A stretch of 59,963 nt of DNA. Source: Pseudomonas sp. GM48. GTDB lineage: Bacteria > Pseudomonadota > Gammaproteobacteria > Pseudomonadales > Pseudomonadaceae. The notes under the pieces were generated by a model, which was given only the letters and a program-made list of their open reading frames with translations, was not told the DNA's origin and ran no database searches. Where the stretch lies: positions 1-59,963 of the forward strand of contig NZ_AKJM01000080.1 of assembly GCF_000282335.1 (NCBI RefSeq), read 5' to 3'. Below are positions 45,942-54,530 of this stretch, in pieces. A program made the position numbers and the translations under genes. Position 1 is the stretch's first letter. Each line of letters opens with the position of its first letter.

Positions 45942-47252
45942 ATGCAACCGCAAACCCTCACCGGGCAGGCGTCGTTGGTGACGCCCAGTCGCAAGCGTTT
46001 TTTCATCATGGTCCTGTTGTTCATCACCGTGGTGATCAACTACCTGGATCGCAGCAACCTGTCGATTGCCGCCCCGGCGCTGACCAGCGACCTGGGTATC
46101 GACCCGATTCATGTCGGCCTGATCTTCTCCGCCTTCGGCTGGACTTACGCCGCCATGCAAATCCCCGGCGGCTGGCTGGTGGACCGCGTGCCGCCACGGA
46201 TCCTTTACAGTGTCGCCTTGCTGCTGTGGTCGGTGGCCACGGTGATGCTCGGTTTCGCCGGCAGCTTCATCGCGCTGTTCGTGCTGCGCATGGCCGTCGG
46301 TGCCCTGGAAGCGCCGGCGTATCCGATCAATAGCCGCGTGGTCACCACCTGGTTCCCCGAGCGCGAGCGCGCCACGGCCATCGGTTTCTACACCTCCGGA
46401 CAGTTTGTCGGCCTGGCTTTCCTGACGCCGGTGCTGGCCTGGCTTCAGCACGAATTCGGTTGGCACATGGTGTTCGTCACCACCGGCGCGGTGGGCATTC
46501 TGTGGGCAGTGATCTGGTACGCGGTGTATCGCGAGCCCCGGGATTTCAAAGGCGCCAATGACGCGGAAATCGACCTGATCCGCGAGGGCGGTGGCCTGGT
46601 GGACATCCAGGCCGAGCAGGCCAGGGTCAAAGCCAAATTCAGCTGGACCGACCTGGGGATTGTCCTGACCAAGCGCAAACTCTGGGGCATTTACCTCGGC
46701 CAGTTCTGCCTCAACTCGACGCTGTGGTTCTTCCTGACCTGGTTCCCGACCTACCTGGTGAAATACCGCGGCATGGATTTCATCAAGTCCGGCCTGTTGG
46801 CGTCACTGCCGTTTCTTGCGGCCTTTGTCGGTGTGCTGTGTTCCGGGTTCTTCTCGGACTTTTTGATCCGTCGCGGTTACACGGTGGGTTTCGCCCGCAA
46901 GTTGCCAATCATCAGCGGCTTGCTGATTTCGACTTCGATCATCGGCGCCAACTTTGTCGAGTCGACGCCGCTGGTGATTGCCTTTCTGGCGCTGGCGTTC
47001 TTCGGCAATGGCCTGGCGTCCATCACCTGGTCGCTGGTGTCGACACTCGCCCCGGCGCGATTGCTCGGGCTGACCGGTGGGGTGTTCAACTTCATCGGCA
47101 ACCTGTCGGCGATTGCCACGCCTATCGTGATCGGCTTCCTCGCGACGGGTGATTCTTTCGCCCCGGCGATCACCTACATCTCGGTGCTGGCGTTGATCGG
47201 TGCACTTTCCTACATCTTGCTGGTGGGCAAGGTCGAGCGTATCAAGTTGTAG
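45942..47252 (+). CDS. MFS transporter, D-galactonate/glucarate (ACS) family
   Basis: A 436-residue anion:cation symporter family protein with 12 helices. The first helix region VVINYLDRSNLSIAAP and GWTYAAMQIPGGWLVDRVPPR are the signatures of DgoT and GudP. Placement after dgoD suggests uptake of D-galactonate, an alternative entry to the pathway besides the ABC importer. The start at 45942 (MQPQTLTG) is used; the upstream extension lies in the REPIN. Confidence 0.9.
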   Translation: MQPQTLTGQASLVTPSRKRFFIMVLLFITVVINYLDRSNLSIAAPALTSDLGIDPIHVGLIFSAFGWTYAAMQIPGGWLVDRVPPRILYSVALLLWSVATVMLGFAGSFIALFVLRMAVGALEAPAYPINSRVVTTWFPERERATAIGFYTSGQFVGLAFLTPVLAWLQHEFGWHMVFVTTGAVGILWAVIWYAVYREPRDFKGANDAEIDLIREGGGLVDIQAEQARVKAKFSWTDLGIVLTKRKLWGIYLGQFCLNSTLWFFLTWFPTYLVKYRGMDFIKSGLLASLPFLAAFVGVLCSGFFSDFLIRRGYTVGFARKLPIISGLLISTSIIGANFVESTPLVIAFLALAFFGNGLASITWSLVSTLAPARLLGLTGGVFNFIGNLSAIATPIVIGFLATGDSFAPAITYISVLALIGALSYILLVGKVERIKL

Positions 47253-47312
47253 TCGTGGCATCCGGGCGACCATAATGCCGCCCGTTCACTCGCTTAACGG
47301 TAAAGGCTGGAT

Positions 47313-48116
47313 ATGCAGGAAGACGCCCCAAAAATCGCCAAGGATGCCGCTCCGACCGGCACCCAGACCCTGCTTCGCGGTCTGGGTGTGGTTCAGGCCG
47401 TGGCCAACGGCGCCCGCGATCTCAAGGAAATCGCCCGGCTGATCGGCACCACGCGCAGCACCACCCATCGCCTGGCCAGTTGCCTGGTGGACGAACGTTA
47501 TCTACGGGTGGTGCCGCAAGTCGGTTATCTGCTGGGACCGAAACTGATCGAACTGGGGTTTCAGGCCCGTGAAGAGTTGCCATTGGTGACCCTGGCCGGG
47601 CCGTATCTGGATGAGTTGTCGGCGTTGACCGGCGACACCATTCACCTGGCCATTCGTGAAGGCGATGAAGTGCTGTACCTGCACAAGAATCCGGGGCGCA
47701 ATGGCCCGGAAATGCGTTCGCGGGTCGGCCATCGCATGCCGCTGGCGCGGACCGGGATCGGCAAGGCGCTGATGCTCGATGATTCGCCGCAAGAGTGGCA
47801 GCGCCTGTACGAAGTCAGCCTGCCGGTGGGTGGGAAAAATCAATTCTGGCCGCAGCACCCGGAGCAATCCTGGGAGCAGTTCGAGCAGCGTATGGTCGAG
47901 TACGTGGCCGGTGGCTACGCCTTCGATCTGGAAGATAACGAGCCGTCGATCCGTTGCGTGGCGGCGCCGGTGCGCGATGCCAGCAAACGCATCGTTGCCG
48001 GCATCAGCATCGCCAGCACCGTGCCGTACATGCCGCTGGAAAAGATGGCCGAGCTGATTCCCCTGATCAAAGGGGTCACGGCCCGGCTGTCGGCGGAGCT
48101 TGGTTTGAAGGTTTAA
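47313..48116 (+). CDS. IclR family transcriptional regulator
   Basis: A 267-residue regulator: N-terminal winged helix (~18-75; LKEIARLIGTTRSTTHRLASCL) and C-terminal effector domain of the IclR type (~90-260; PVGGKNQFWPQ, GIGKALM). At the end of the dgo cluster, 60 nt after the transporter, it is a likely regulator of it. It is my first candidate for the protein that binds the duplicated inverted-repeat operator at 35250 and 42824, with a pathway intermediate as effector. Confidence 0.9.
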   Translation: MQEDAPKIAKDAAPTGTQTLLRGLGVVQAVANGARDLKEIARLIGTTRSTTHRLASCLVDERYLRVVPQVGYLLGPKLIELGFQAREELPLVTLAGPYLDELSALTGDTIHLAIREGDEVLYLHKNPGRNGPEMRSRVGHRMPLARTGIGKALMLDDSPQEWQRLYEVSLPVGGKNQFWPQHPEQSWEQFEQRMVEYVAGGYAFDLEDNEPSIRCVAAPVRDASKRIVAGISIASTVPYMPLEKMAELIPLIKGVTARLSAELGLKV

Positions 48117-48127
48117 GCCTTGAAGGT

Positions 48128-49180
48128 TTAGAGCTTCAATGTCGCCATGTCGATGACGAAGCGGTACTTCACGTCACCGGCAATCATGCGGGCGTAAGCC
48201 TCGTTGATCTGGCGGATATCGAGCATTTCGATGTCGCAGGTGATGTTGTGCTCGGCGCAGAAATCCAGCACTTCCTGTGTTTCGGCGATGCCGCCAATCA
48301 GGGAGCCGGCTAGCACCCGGCGACCCAATACCAGTTTGGCCGCATGCACCGGCGGCTCCACCGGTTCGATCAGACCCACCAGAATATGCACGCCATCGAA
48401 ACGCAGCGTATCGAGGTAAGGGTTGAGGTCGTGCTGTACCGGAATGGTGTCGAGCAGGAAATCGAAGTAACCGGCGGCCGCCTGCATCTGGGCGTCATCG
48501 GTGGACACGATCACATGGTCCGCGCCCTGGCGGCGAGCCTCTTCGGCCTTGCTCGCCGAACGGGTGAACAGCGTCACTTCGGCCCCCATCGCCTTGGCGA
48601 ACTTGATGCCCATGTGGCCGAGGCCGCCCATGCCGAGAATCCCGACTTTGTCGCCGGCCTTCACGCCGTAGTGCTTGAGCGGCGAGTAGGTGGTGATGCC
48701 GGCGCACAGGATCGGCGCGGCGCTGGCCAGCGCCAGTTTCTCGGGGATGCGCACCACGAAGTGCTCGCTGACCACGATGCTGTCGGAGTAGCCGCCCATG
48801 GTGTTGCTGCCGTCGACCCGGTCCGGGGTGGCGTAGGTCATGGTCGGGCCTTCGAGGCAGTATTGCTCCAGGTTGGCCTGGCAAGCTTCACAGCTGCGGC
48901 ACGAGTCGACCATGCAGCCGACACCGACCAGATCGCCGACTTTGTGCTTGGTGACATTCGCACCGACGGCAGTAACTTTGCCTACGATTTCGTGGCCAGG
49001 CATCAGCGGGTAAACGGCAATGCCCCACTCGTTGCGGGCCTGATGGATGTCGGAATGGCAGACGCCGCAGTAGAGAATTTCGATGGCAACGTCGTCGGCC
49101 CGTGGACTGCGGCGTTCGAATTTGACCGGGGCGAGGGGAGTGGTGGCCGACTGGGCGGCATATCCGATGGCGGTGTACAT
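48128..49180 (-). CDS. zinc-dependent NAD(P)H alcohol dehydrogenase (YahK/CAD-like)
   Basis: A 350-residue MDR alcohol dehydrogenase. Catalytic zinc ligands are Cys in CGVCHSDIH (~42), His in PGHEIVGKV (~65) and a later Cys; the structural zinc uses the four cysteines in DSCRSCEACQANLEQYC (~95-111). Cofactor fold: GILGMGGLGHMGIKFAKAMG (~183-202). It is like YahK and cinnamyl-type ADHs, which reduce aldehydes with NADPH. The start is MYTAIGYAAQ (49180). Divergent from an AraC regulator that may control it. Confidence 0.93.
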   Translation of the reverse strand: MYTAIGYAAQSATTPLAPVKFERRSPRADDVAIEILYCGVCHSDIHQARNEWGIAVYPLMPGHEIVGKVTAVGANVTKHKVGDLVGVGCMVDSCRSCEACQANLEQYCLEGPTMTYATPDRVDGSNTMGGYSDSIVVSEHFVVRIPEKLALASAAPILCAGITTYSPLKHYGVKAGDKVGILGMGGLGHMGIKFAKAMGAEVTLFTRSASKAEEARRQGADHVIVSTDDAQMQAAAGYFDFLLDTIPVQHDLNPYLDTLRFDGVHILVGLIEPVEPPVHAAKLVLGRRVLAGSLIGGIAETQEVLDFCAEHNITCDIEMLDIRQINEAYARMIAGDVKYRFVIDMATLKL

Positions 49181-49370
49181 GGTGAACCTCGCTAAAGCGC
49201 TGACGGGTGAGGTGGCGCATTCTGGGCGCCGGACCCAGTCGCGGCCATGGCGATTCCTCCGGGTGTCATGCCTATTCCTCCGGCATCCTGCTTTGATCGA
49301 TCGCATTGGCGATCAGACCTGCGATGATGCTTGCATCCCTTTTTCCATGACTTTTTTGTGAAGAGCTCCG

Positions 49371-50261
49371 ATGCTGTTGACCCGTCATCTTGATGCCAAT
49401 GCCACCCTGGTTTCGCTGATCGCGCCGCTGTCCACCCGCGATGGTTTCGTCCAGACCGCGTTGCCGGGCGTGCAGGTTCTGCGGGCCAGTTGCGATGTGG
49501 CCCGTGGGCCGCAGATCTACGAACCGAGCCTGGTGATCATCGCCCAGGGCAGCAAACTGGCGTACCTGGGGCCGCGCACCCTTGAATACGGGGCAGGGCA
49601 CTATCTGATTCAGGCGCTGCCGGTGCCGTTCGAATGTGAAACCTTTGCCGCGCCGGACGGGCCGATGCTCGGTGTGTCAGTCGCGATCGACCGGGTGATG
49701 CTGGGCGAGTTGGTGTTGGCGATGGGCTTGGCTCCGGGGCGCCATATTCCGGCGCAAACACCGGAGTCGATGACCTCGGCAGTGCTCGATGACGCCATGC
49801 GCGGTTGTGTCGAGCGGCTGCTGCGGTGCCTGCACGATCCGCTGGAATGCCAGATCATGGGGCAAGCGCGCTTGCGCGAGTTGTTGTTCGTCGCATTGCG
49901 CGGTCCGCAAGCCGACGTATTGCGCGCACTGGTTGAGCAGCAGGGGCAATTTGCCCGGATCGCGGCATCGCTCAGCCATCTGCATGCGCATTACACCGAA
50001 CCGCTGAACGTCGAGACCCTGGCCAGTTGCGCGAACATGAGTGCGTCGACGTTTCATGAGCATTTCAAGCGCAGTACCTTGTTGTCACCGGTGCAGTATC
50101 TGAAGCGATTGCGTCTGCTCAGGGCGCAGCAGTTGTTGCTGGGCGAGGGTCTTGGCGTGGCGCAGGTGGCGCACCGGGTGGGGTATCAGAGCACGTCGCA
50201 GTTCAGTCGCGAGTACAAGCGGTATTTTGAGCGCAGTCCCGGCGACGAACGCGCAGCCTGA
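49371..50261 (+). CDS. AraC family transcriptional regulator
   Basis: A 296-residue regulator with an N-terminal cupin-like effector domain (AraC_N type; ~20-170) and two C-terminal helix-turn-helix motifs (~190-295; VETLASCANMSASTFHEHFKR, then GVAQVAHRVGYQSTSQFSREYKRYF). Divergent from the alcohol dehydrogenase with a 190-nt shared promoter region, an arrangement often seen with aldehyde-responsive regulation. The effector is unknown. Confidence 0.92.
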   Translation: MLLTRHLDANATLVSLIAPLSTRDGFVQTALPGVQVLRASCDVARGPQIYEPSLVIIAQGSKLAYLGPRTLEYGAGHYLIQALPVPFECETFAAPDGPMLGVSVAIDRVMLGELVLAMGLAPGRHIPAQTPESMTSAVLDDAMRGCVERLLRCLHDPLECQIMGQARLRELLFVALRGPQADVLRALVEQQGQFARIAASLSHLHAHYTEPLNVETLASCANMSASTFHEHFKRSTLLSPVQYLKRLRLLRAQQLLLGEGLGVAQVAHRVGYQSTSQFSREYKRYFERSPGDERAA

Positions 50262-50275
50262 CTCACCGCCAATCC

Positions 50276-50368
50276 CCTGTGGGAGCGGGCTTGCTCGCGA
50301 AAGCGGTGTGTCAGTCAATATAAATGGTGAAGGGTCAATCGCATTCGCGAGCAAGCCCGCTCCCACAC
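50276..50368. repeat. REPIN, family 1
   Basis: Inverted GTGGGAGCGGGCTTGCTCGCGAA arms around a ~45-nt centre, between araC-type and etfD genes, which converge. Confidence 0.9.
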
Positions 50369-50399
50369 TGGTTTTGTTGTGCGGCTCAAATCGTGGGCA

Positions 50400-50430
50400 A
50401 CAAAAAGGCCCCCATTTAGGGAGCCTTGTT
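50400..50430 (-). terminator. rho-independent terminator of the ETF-QO gene
   Basis: On the minus strand an imperfect stem AAGGCTCCC / GGGGGCCTT is followed by TTTTTG, ~20 nt after the stop codon. Confidence 0.75.
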
Positions 50431-50444
50431 GTTCGCGGTTCGGC

Positions 50445-52109
50445 TTACATGTTCGGGTAAGTCGGGCCGCCAGCGCCTTCCGGTGCCACCCAGGTGATGT
50501 TCTGTGCAGGGTCCTTGATGTCGCAGGTCTTGCAGTGAACGCAGTTCTGGGCGTTGATCTGGAAGCGCTTCTCGCCGTCTTCCTTGGTGATCACTTCGTA
50601 CACGCCAGCCGGGCAGTAACGCTGTGCCGGCTCATCGTACAGCGGCAGGTTCTTGCTGATCGGGATGCTTGGATCGGCCAGCTTCAGGTGGCACGGCTGC
50701 TCTTCTTCATGGTTGGTACCGGAGATGAACACCGAGCTGAGTTTGTCGAAGCTGATCTTGCCGTCCGGTTTCGGGTAGTCGATCTTCTTGCAGTCGGCCG
50801 CCAGTTTCAGGCAAGCGTAATCCGGCTTGGTGTCGTGCAGGGTGAACGGCAGTTTGCCGCCGAAGATGTTCTGGTCGAGCCAGTTGAAACCGCCACCAAC
50901 GATGGCGCCGAACTTGTGAATCGCCGGGCCGAAGTTGCGGCTGGCGAACAGTTCGTCGTAGAGCCAGCTGTTCTTGAATGCGTAGACGTAAGTGGCCAGT
51001 TCTTCGCTGCTGTCCTTCTCTGCGAACAGCGCGTCAGCCACCGACTCAGCGGCGAGCATGCCGGACTTCATCGCGGTGTGGCTGCCCTTGATCTTGGCGA
51101 AGTTCAGGGTGCCGAGGTCGCAACCGATCAGCGCGCCGCCCTTGAACACCATTTTCGGCAGCGAGTTCAGGCCGCCCTTGCAGATGGCGCGGGCGCCGTA
51201 GCTGATGCGCTTGCCGCCTTCCAGGTGCTGCTTGAGCACCGGGTGATGCTTGAGGCGCTGGAACTCGTCGAACGGCGACAGGTAGGTGTTGCTGTAGGAA
51301 AGGTCGACGATCAGACCAACCACTACCTGGTTGTTTTCCAGGTGATAGAGGAACGAGCCACCGGTGTTCTCGGTGCCCATGATGTCCATCGGCCAACCGG
51401 CGGTGTGGACCACCAGGCCAGGCTGGTGCTTGGCCGGGTCGACTTCCCAGATTTCTTTCAGGCCGATGCCGTAGTGCTGGGCATCAGCGTCAGTGTCCAG
51501 GTTGAAGCGTTTGATCAACTGCTTGCCAATGTGGCCACGGCAGCCTTCGGCGAACAGCGTGTACTTGCCGCGCAGCTCCATGCCCGGAGTGTACAGGCCT
51601 TCCTTCGGGTTACCTTCGCGGTCGACGCCCAGATCACCGGTGATGATCCCGCGAACCACGCCGTTCTCGTCGATCAGCGCTTCCTGAGCGGCGAAGCCCG
51701 GGTAGATTTCCACGCCCAGGTTCTCGGCCTGCTGGGCCAGCCAGCGGCACAGGTTGCCCAGGGAGATGATGTAGTTGCCTTCGTTGTGCATGGTCTTGGG
51801 CACAAAGAAGTCTGGAACTTTCTGCGCGCTTTCAGCGTTCTTCAGCACGAAGATGTCGTCGCGGGTGACGGGGGTGTTCAGCGGCGCGCCGAGTTCTTTC
51901 CAGTCCGGGAACAGTTCGTTCAGGGCGCGTGGTTCGAACACGGCACCGGACAGAATGTGAGCACCGACTTCGGAGCCTTTTTCGACCACGCAGACGCTGA
52001 TTTCCTTACCGGCTTCGGCGGCCTTCTGCTTCAAGCGGCAGGCGGCGGAAAGACCAGCGGGGCCGGCACCGACGATGACAACGTCGAATTCCATGTATTC
52101 GCGTTCCAC
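50445..52109 (-). CDS. electron transfer flavoprotein-ubiquinone oxidoreductase
   Basis: A 554-residue membrane-associated flavoprotein that passes electrons from ETF (fatty acid and amino acid oxidation) to ubiquinone. FAD site VIVGAGPAGLSAACRLK near 11-27. The C-terminal ferredoxin-like domain carries one 4Fe-4S cluster through CPAG (~500) and CVHCKTCDIKDP (~524-535). Divergent from etfBA, its electron donor. A TTGGAC-17-TATAAT promoter and a PsrA-like site lie upstream, which would join it to the fatty acid-responsive regulon. Confidence 0.95.
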   Translation of the reverse strand: MEREYMEFDVVIVGAGPAGLSAACRLKQKAAEAGKEISVCVVEKGSEVGAHILSGAVFEPRALNELFPDWKELGAPLNTPVTRDDIFVLKNAESAQKVPDFFVPKTMHNEGNYIISLGNLCRWLAQQAENLGVEIYPGFAAQEALIDENGVVRGIITGDLGVDREGNPKEGLYTPGMELRGKYTLFAEGCRGHIGKQLIKRFNLDTDADAQHYGIGLKEIWEVDPAKHQPGLVVHTAGWPMDIMGTENTGGSFLYHLENNQVVVGLIVDLSYSNTYLSPFDEFQRLKHHPVLKQHLEGGKRISYGARAICKGGLNSLPKMVFKGGALIGCDLGTLNFAKIKGSHTAMKSGMLAAESVADALFAEKDSSEELATYVYAFKNSWLYDELFASRNFGPAIHKFGAIVGGGFNWLDQNIFGGKLPFTLHDTKPDYACLKLAADCKKIDYPKPDGKISFDKLSSVFISGTNHEEEQPCHLKLADPSIPISKNLPLYDEPAQRYCPAGVYEVITKEDGEKRFQINAQNCVHCKTCDIKDPAQNITWVAPEGAGGPTYPNM

Positions 52110-52235
52110 AGGTTATCTCCTACTCAAGGCTCAACAGTTTTTTTTCTAATTTGGAGGTTGGGTGTCGCATCCATGAATTCCGGCGCAACGCCGGAAGCGG
52201 ACAATCGATTGACCACCTTTCTCTTTGGGTGGCGC

Positions 52236-52264
52236 ATTATATCTACACCACTCTCAGCGTCCAA
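52236..52264 (-). promoter_or_regulatory. sigma70 promoter of the ETF-QO gene
   Basis: Minus strand: TTGGAC (52264-52259), 17 nt, TATAAT (52241-52236). The predicted transcript starts near 52229, giving a leader of ~120 nt. Confidence 0.8.
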
Positions 52265-52266
52265 TA

Positions 52267-52280
52267 CAAACGTTTGTTTG
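52267..52280. promoter_or_regulatory. PsrA-type operator
   Basis: CAAACGTTTGTTTG fits the PsrA motif (G/C)AAAC-N2-4-GTTT(G/C), here CAAAC-N4-GTTTG. It lies 2 nt upstream of the -35 of the ETF-QO promoter. PsrA is the fatty acid-responsive TetR-type regulator of Pseudomonas. Confidence 0.6.
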
Positions 52281-52409
52281 AAATGGCTCAAAGCCAGAGA
52301 AATCAAAGTCACGCGCCTTATGAACGGCTATTTTGGCGTATTGACCGGAATAGGCGTTCCGGTCAAGATACGGGCGGTTTTGCGCTCGCCGTAGGCTGAC
52401 TGTTGGTTT

Positions 52410-52587
52410 CAAGAGCACCTCTAAAGACAGGGCGATGGCAGTAGAGAGTGATGCGCCGCGCGGGTTTGACGCGCAGTTTACACGCCGCGATGCTGAATGA
52501 CTCGTCAGTCACCACTGACGAACGGTCATCCACATCATGAGCGTTGGTCACTTGACACGTTTGCCGGCGTTTTTAGAGGTGCCCTTG
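52410..52587. repeat. 178-nt segment with 16-nt terminal inverted repeats
   Basis: CAAGAGCACCTCTAAA (52410-52425) and TTTAGAGGTGCCCTTG (52572-52587) are inverted copies with one mismatch. No target-site duplication is obvious. The interior has no ORF but includes a palindrome. Confidence 0.5.
52502..52521. promoter_or_regulatory. palindromic operator-like site upstream of etfB
   Basis: TCGTCAGTCACCACTGACGA: perfect 8-bp arms with a 4-nt centre, ~30 nt upstream of the possible etfB -35 box. It looks like the operator of a dimeric repressor; a hairpin role is also possible. Confidence 0.5.
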
Positions 52588-52657
52588 CGCCCGATGAGCA
52601 TCAACCGCCAGGTTCGCCTAGGCGACTTTCTTTTCACCGGAGAGTAACGAGGAATCC

Positions 52658-53407
52658 ATGAAGGTTCTTGTAGCTGTCAAACGCGTTGTGGATTACAACG
52701 TCAAGGTCCGCGTCAAGGCGGACAATTCCGGCGTCGATCTTGCCAACGTCAAGATGTCGATGAACCCGTTCTGCGAGATCGCCGTTGAAGAAGCCGTACG
52801 CCTGAAAGAGAAAGGTGTTGCGACTGAAATCGTCGTCGTCTCCGTCGGCCCGTCCACCGCTCAAGAGCAACTGCGCACCGCGCTGGCTCTGGGTGCCGAC
52901 CGCGCCATCCTCGTCGAGTCCGCCGAAGACCTGACTTCCCTGGCCGTTGCCAAGCTGTTGAAGGCCGTTGTCGACAAGGAACAGCCTCAGCTGGTGATCC
53001 TTGGCAAACAGGCCATCGACAGCGACAACAACCAGACTGGCCAGATGCTCGCTGCCTTGAGCGGCTATGGTCAGGGCACCTTCGCCTCGAAAGTCGAAAT
53101 CAGCGGTGACAGCGTGGCTGTGACTCGCGAAATCGACGGCGGCGCGCAGACCGTTTCCCTGAAACTGCCGGCCATCGTTACCACCGACCTGCGTTTGAAC
53201 GAGCCGCGCTACGCGTCTCTGCCAAACATCATGAAAGCCAAGAAGAAGCCTCTCGAAGTGCTGACTCCGGACGCTTTGGGCGTTTCCACCGCCTCCACCA
53301 ACAAGACCGTGAAAGTCGAAGCGCCGGCTGCACGCAGCGCGGGTATCAAGGTCAAGTCGGTGGCTGAACTGGTCGAGAAACTGAAAAACGAAGCGAAGGT
53401 AATCTAA
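52658..53407 (+). CDS. etfB: electron transfer flavoprotein subunit beta
   Basis: A 249-residue ETF beta subunit that binds AMP and docks acyl-CoA and other dehydrogenases. [38 protein letters not shown] and the recognition-loop region [31 protein letters not shown] (~165-195) are all characteristic. It is followed directly by etfA with no gap. AACGAGGA precedes the ATG. Confidence 0.96.
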   Translation: MKVLVAVKRVVDYNVKVRVKADNSGVDLANVKMSMNPFCEIAVEEAVRLKEKGVATEIVVVSVGPSTAQEQLRTALALGADRAILVESAEDLTSLAVAKLLKAVVDKEQPQLVILGKQAIDSDNNQTGQMLAALSGYGQGTFASKVEISGDSVAVTREIDGGAQTVSLKLPAIVTTDLRLNEPRYASLPNIMKAKKKPLEVLTPDALGVSTASTNKTVKVEAPAARSAGIKVKSVAELVEKLKNEAKVI

Positions 53408-54337
53408 ATGACTATCTTGGTTATTGCTGAACACGACAACAAAGTGCTGGCCCCGGCCACGCTGAACACCGTTGCTGCTGCCGCCAAAATCGGTGGCGAC
53501 ATCCACGTTCTGGTTGCAGGTCAGGGCGCTGGCGCCGTGGCTGAAGCCGCTGCGAAAGTCGCTGGCGTGGCTAAAGTGCTGGTAGCCGATAACGCTGCCT
53601 ACGCTCACCAGTTGCCGGAAAACGTTGCGCCGCTGGTTACCGAGCTGGGCAAGGGCTACAGCCACATTCTGGCAGCCGCCACTTCCAACGGCAAAAACAT
53701 CCTGCCGCGCGTTGCCGCTGCACTGGACGTTGACCAGATCTCCGAGATCATCTCGGTAGAAAGCGCTGACACCTTCAAGCGTCCGATCTACGCCGGTAAC
53801 GCCATCGCTACCGTGCAATCGAACGCTGCGGTCAAGGTGATCACCGTGCGTGCCACCGGTTTCGACCCGGTTGCAGCTGTTGGTGGTTCCGCTGCCGTTG
53901 AAGCCGTTGGCGCTGCTCACGACGCTGGTATCTCCAGCTTCGTCGGCGAAGAACTGGCCAAGTCCGATCGTCCGGAACTGACCGCTGCCAAGATCGTCGT
54001 TTCGGGCGGGCGCGGCATGCAGAACGGCGACAACTTCAAACACCTGTACGCCCTGGCCGACAAGCTGGGCGCTGCCGTCGGTGCTTCCCGCGCCGCGGTC
54101 GACGCAGGTTTCGTACCCAACGACATGCAGGTCGGTCAGACCGGCAAGATCGTTGCTCCACAGCTGTACATCGCGGTCGGTATCTCCGGCGCGATCCAGC
54201 ACCTGGCCGGCATGAAAGACTCCAAAGTGATCGTTGCGATCAACAAGGACGAAGAAGCGCCGATCTTCCAGGTGGCCGATTACGGCCTGGTGGCAGACCT
54301 GTTCGAAGCCATCCCTGAGTTCGAGAAGCTGGTCTAA
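53408..54337 (+). CDS. etfA: electron transfer flavoprotein subunit alpha
   Basis: A 309-residue FAD-binding ETF subunit that carries electrons from many dehydrogenases to ETF-QO. The C-terminal FAD domain has [13 protein letters not shown] (~196), [23 protein letters not shown] (~222-244), [12 protein letters not shown] (~258) and [11 protein letters not shown] (~277). It begins directly at the etfB stop and ends before a terminator. Confidence 0.96.
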   Translation: MTILVIAEHDNKVLAPATLNTVAAAAKIGGDIHVLVAGQGAGAVAEAAAKVAGVAKVLVADNAAYAHQLPENVAPLVTELGKGYSHILAAATSNGKNILPRVAAALDVDQISEIISVESADTFKRPIYAGNAIATVQSNAAVKVITVRATGFDPVAAVGGSAAVEAVGAAHDAGISSFVGEELAKSDRPELTAAKIVVSGGRGMQNGDNFKHLYALADKLGAAVGASRAAVDAGFVPNDMQVGQTGKIVAPQLYIAVGISGAIQHLAGMKDSKVIVAINKDEEAPIFQVADYGLVADLFEAIPEFEKLV

Positions 54338-54358
54338 CCCGGCGGCTTGACTTATAAA

Positions 54359-54388
54359 GAGCCCGGCCTTTTGGTCGGGCTTTTTTTT
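54359..54388 (+). terminator. rho-independent terminator after etfA
   Basis: Stem GCCCGGCC / GGTCGGGC with a 4-nt loop and eight T, ~20 nt after the stop. Confidence 0.9.
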
Positions 54389-54394
54389 GCCTTT

Positions 54395-54496
54395 CTGTAG
54401 GAGCGAGCTTGCTCGCGATGGACGTTAACGATGACGCGTTCATTCTGGAAAAACGCGGCGCATTGACGTCCATCGCGAGCAAGCTCGCTCCTACAG
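54395..54496. repeat. REPIN variant, family 1
   Basis: TGTAGGAGCGAGCTTGCTCGCGATGGACG and its reverse complement at the far end pair nearly perfectly, including CGTCCATCGCGAGCAAGCTCGC. Confidence 0.9.
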
Positions 54497-54530
54497 GGGG
54501 CATAACCGGGTATGAGTGGAGTGTGAAGCC

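Larger units (their letters stand above)
52110..52657. other. etfD-etfB divergent regulatory region
   Basis: A 548-nt gene-free region. It holds the ETF-QO promoter and PsrA-like site (52236-52280), a 178-nt segment bounded by 16-nt inverted repeats (52410-52587) and a palindrome at 52502-52521. A TTGACA at 52552-52557 could be the etfB -35, although the matching -10 is poor. Confidence 0.7.

Noticed and set aside
50379..52394. 671-codon open frame on the plus strand opposite the ETF-QO gene.
   Set aside because: Complement of a complete flavoprotein gene and also covers its promoter and terminator; no coding features.
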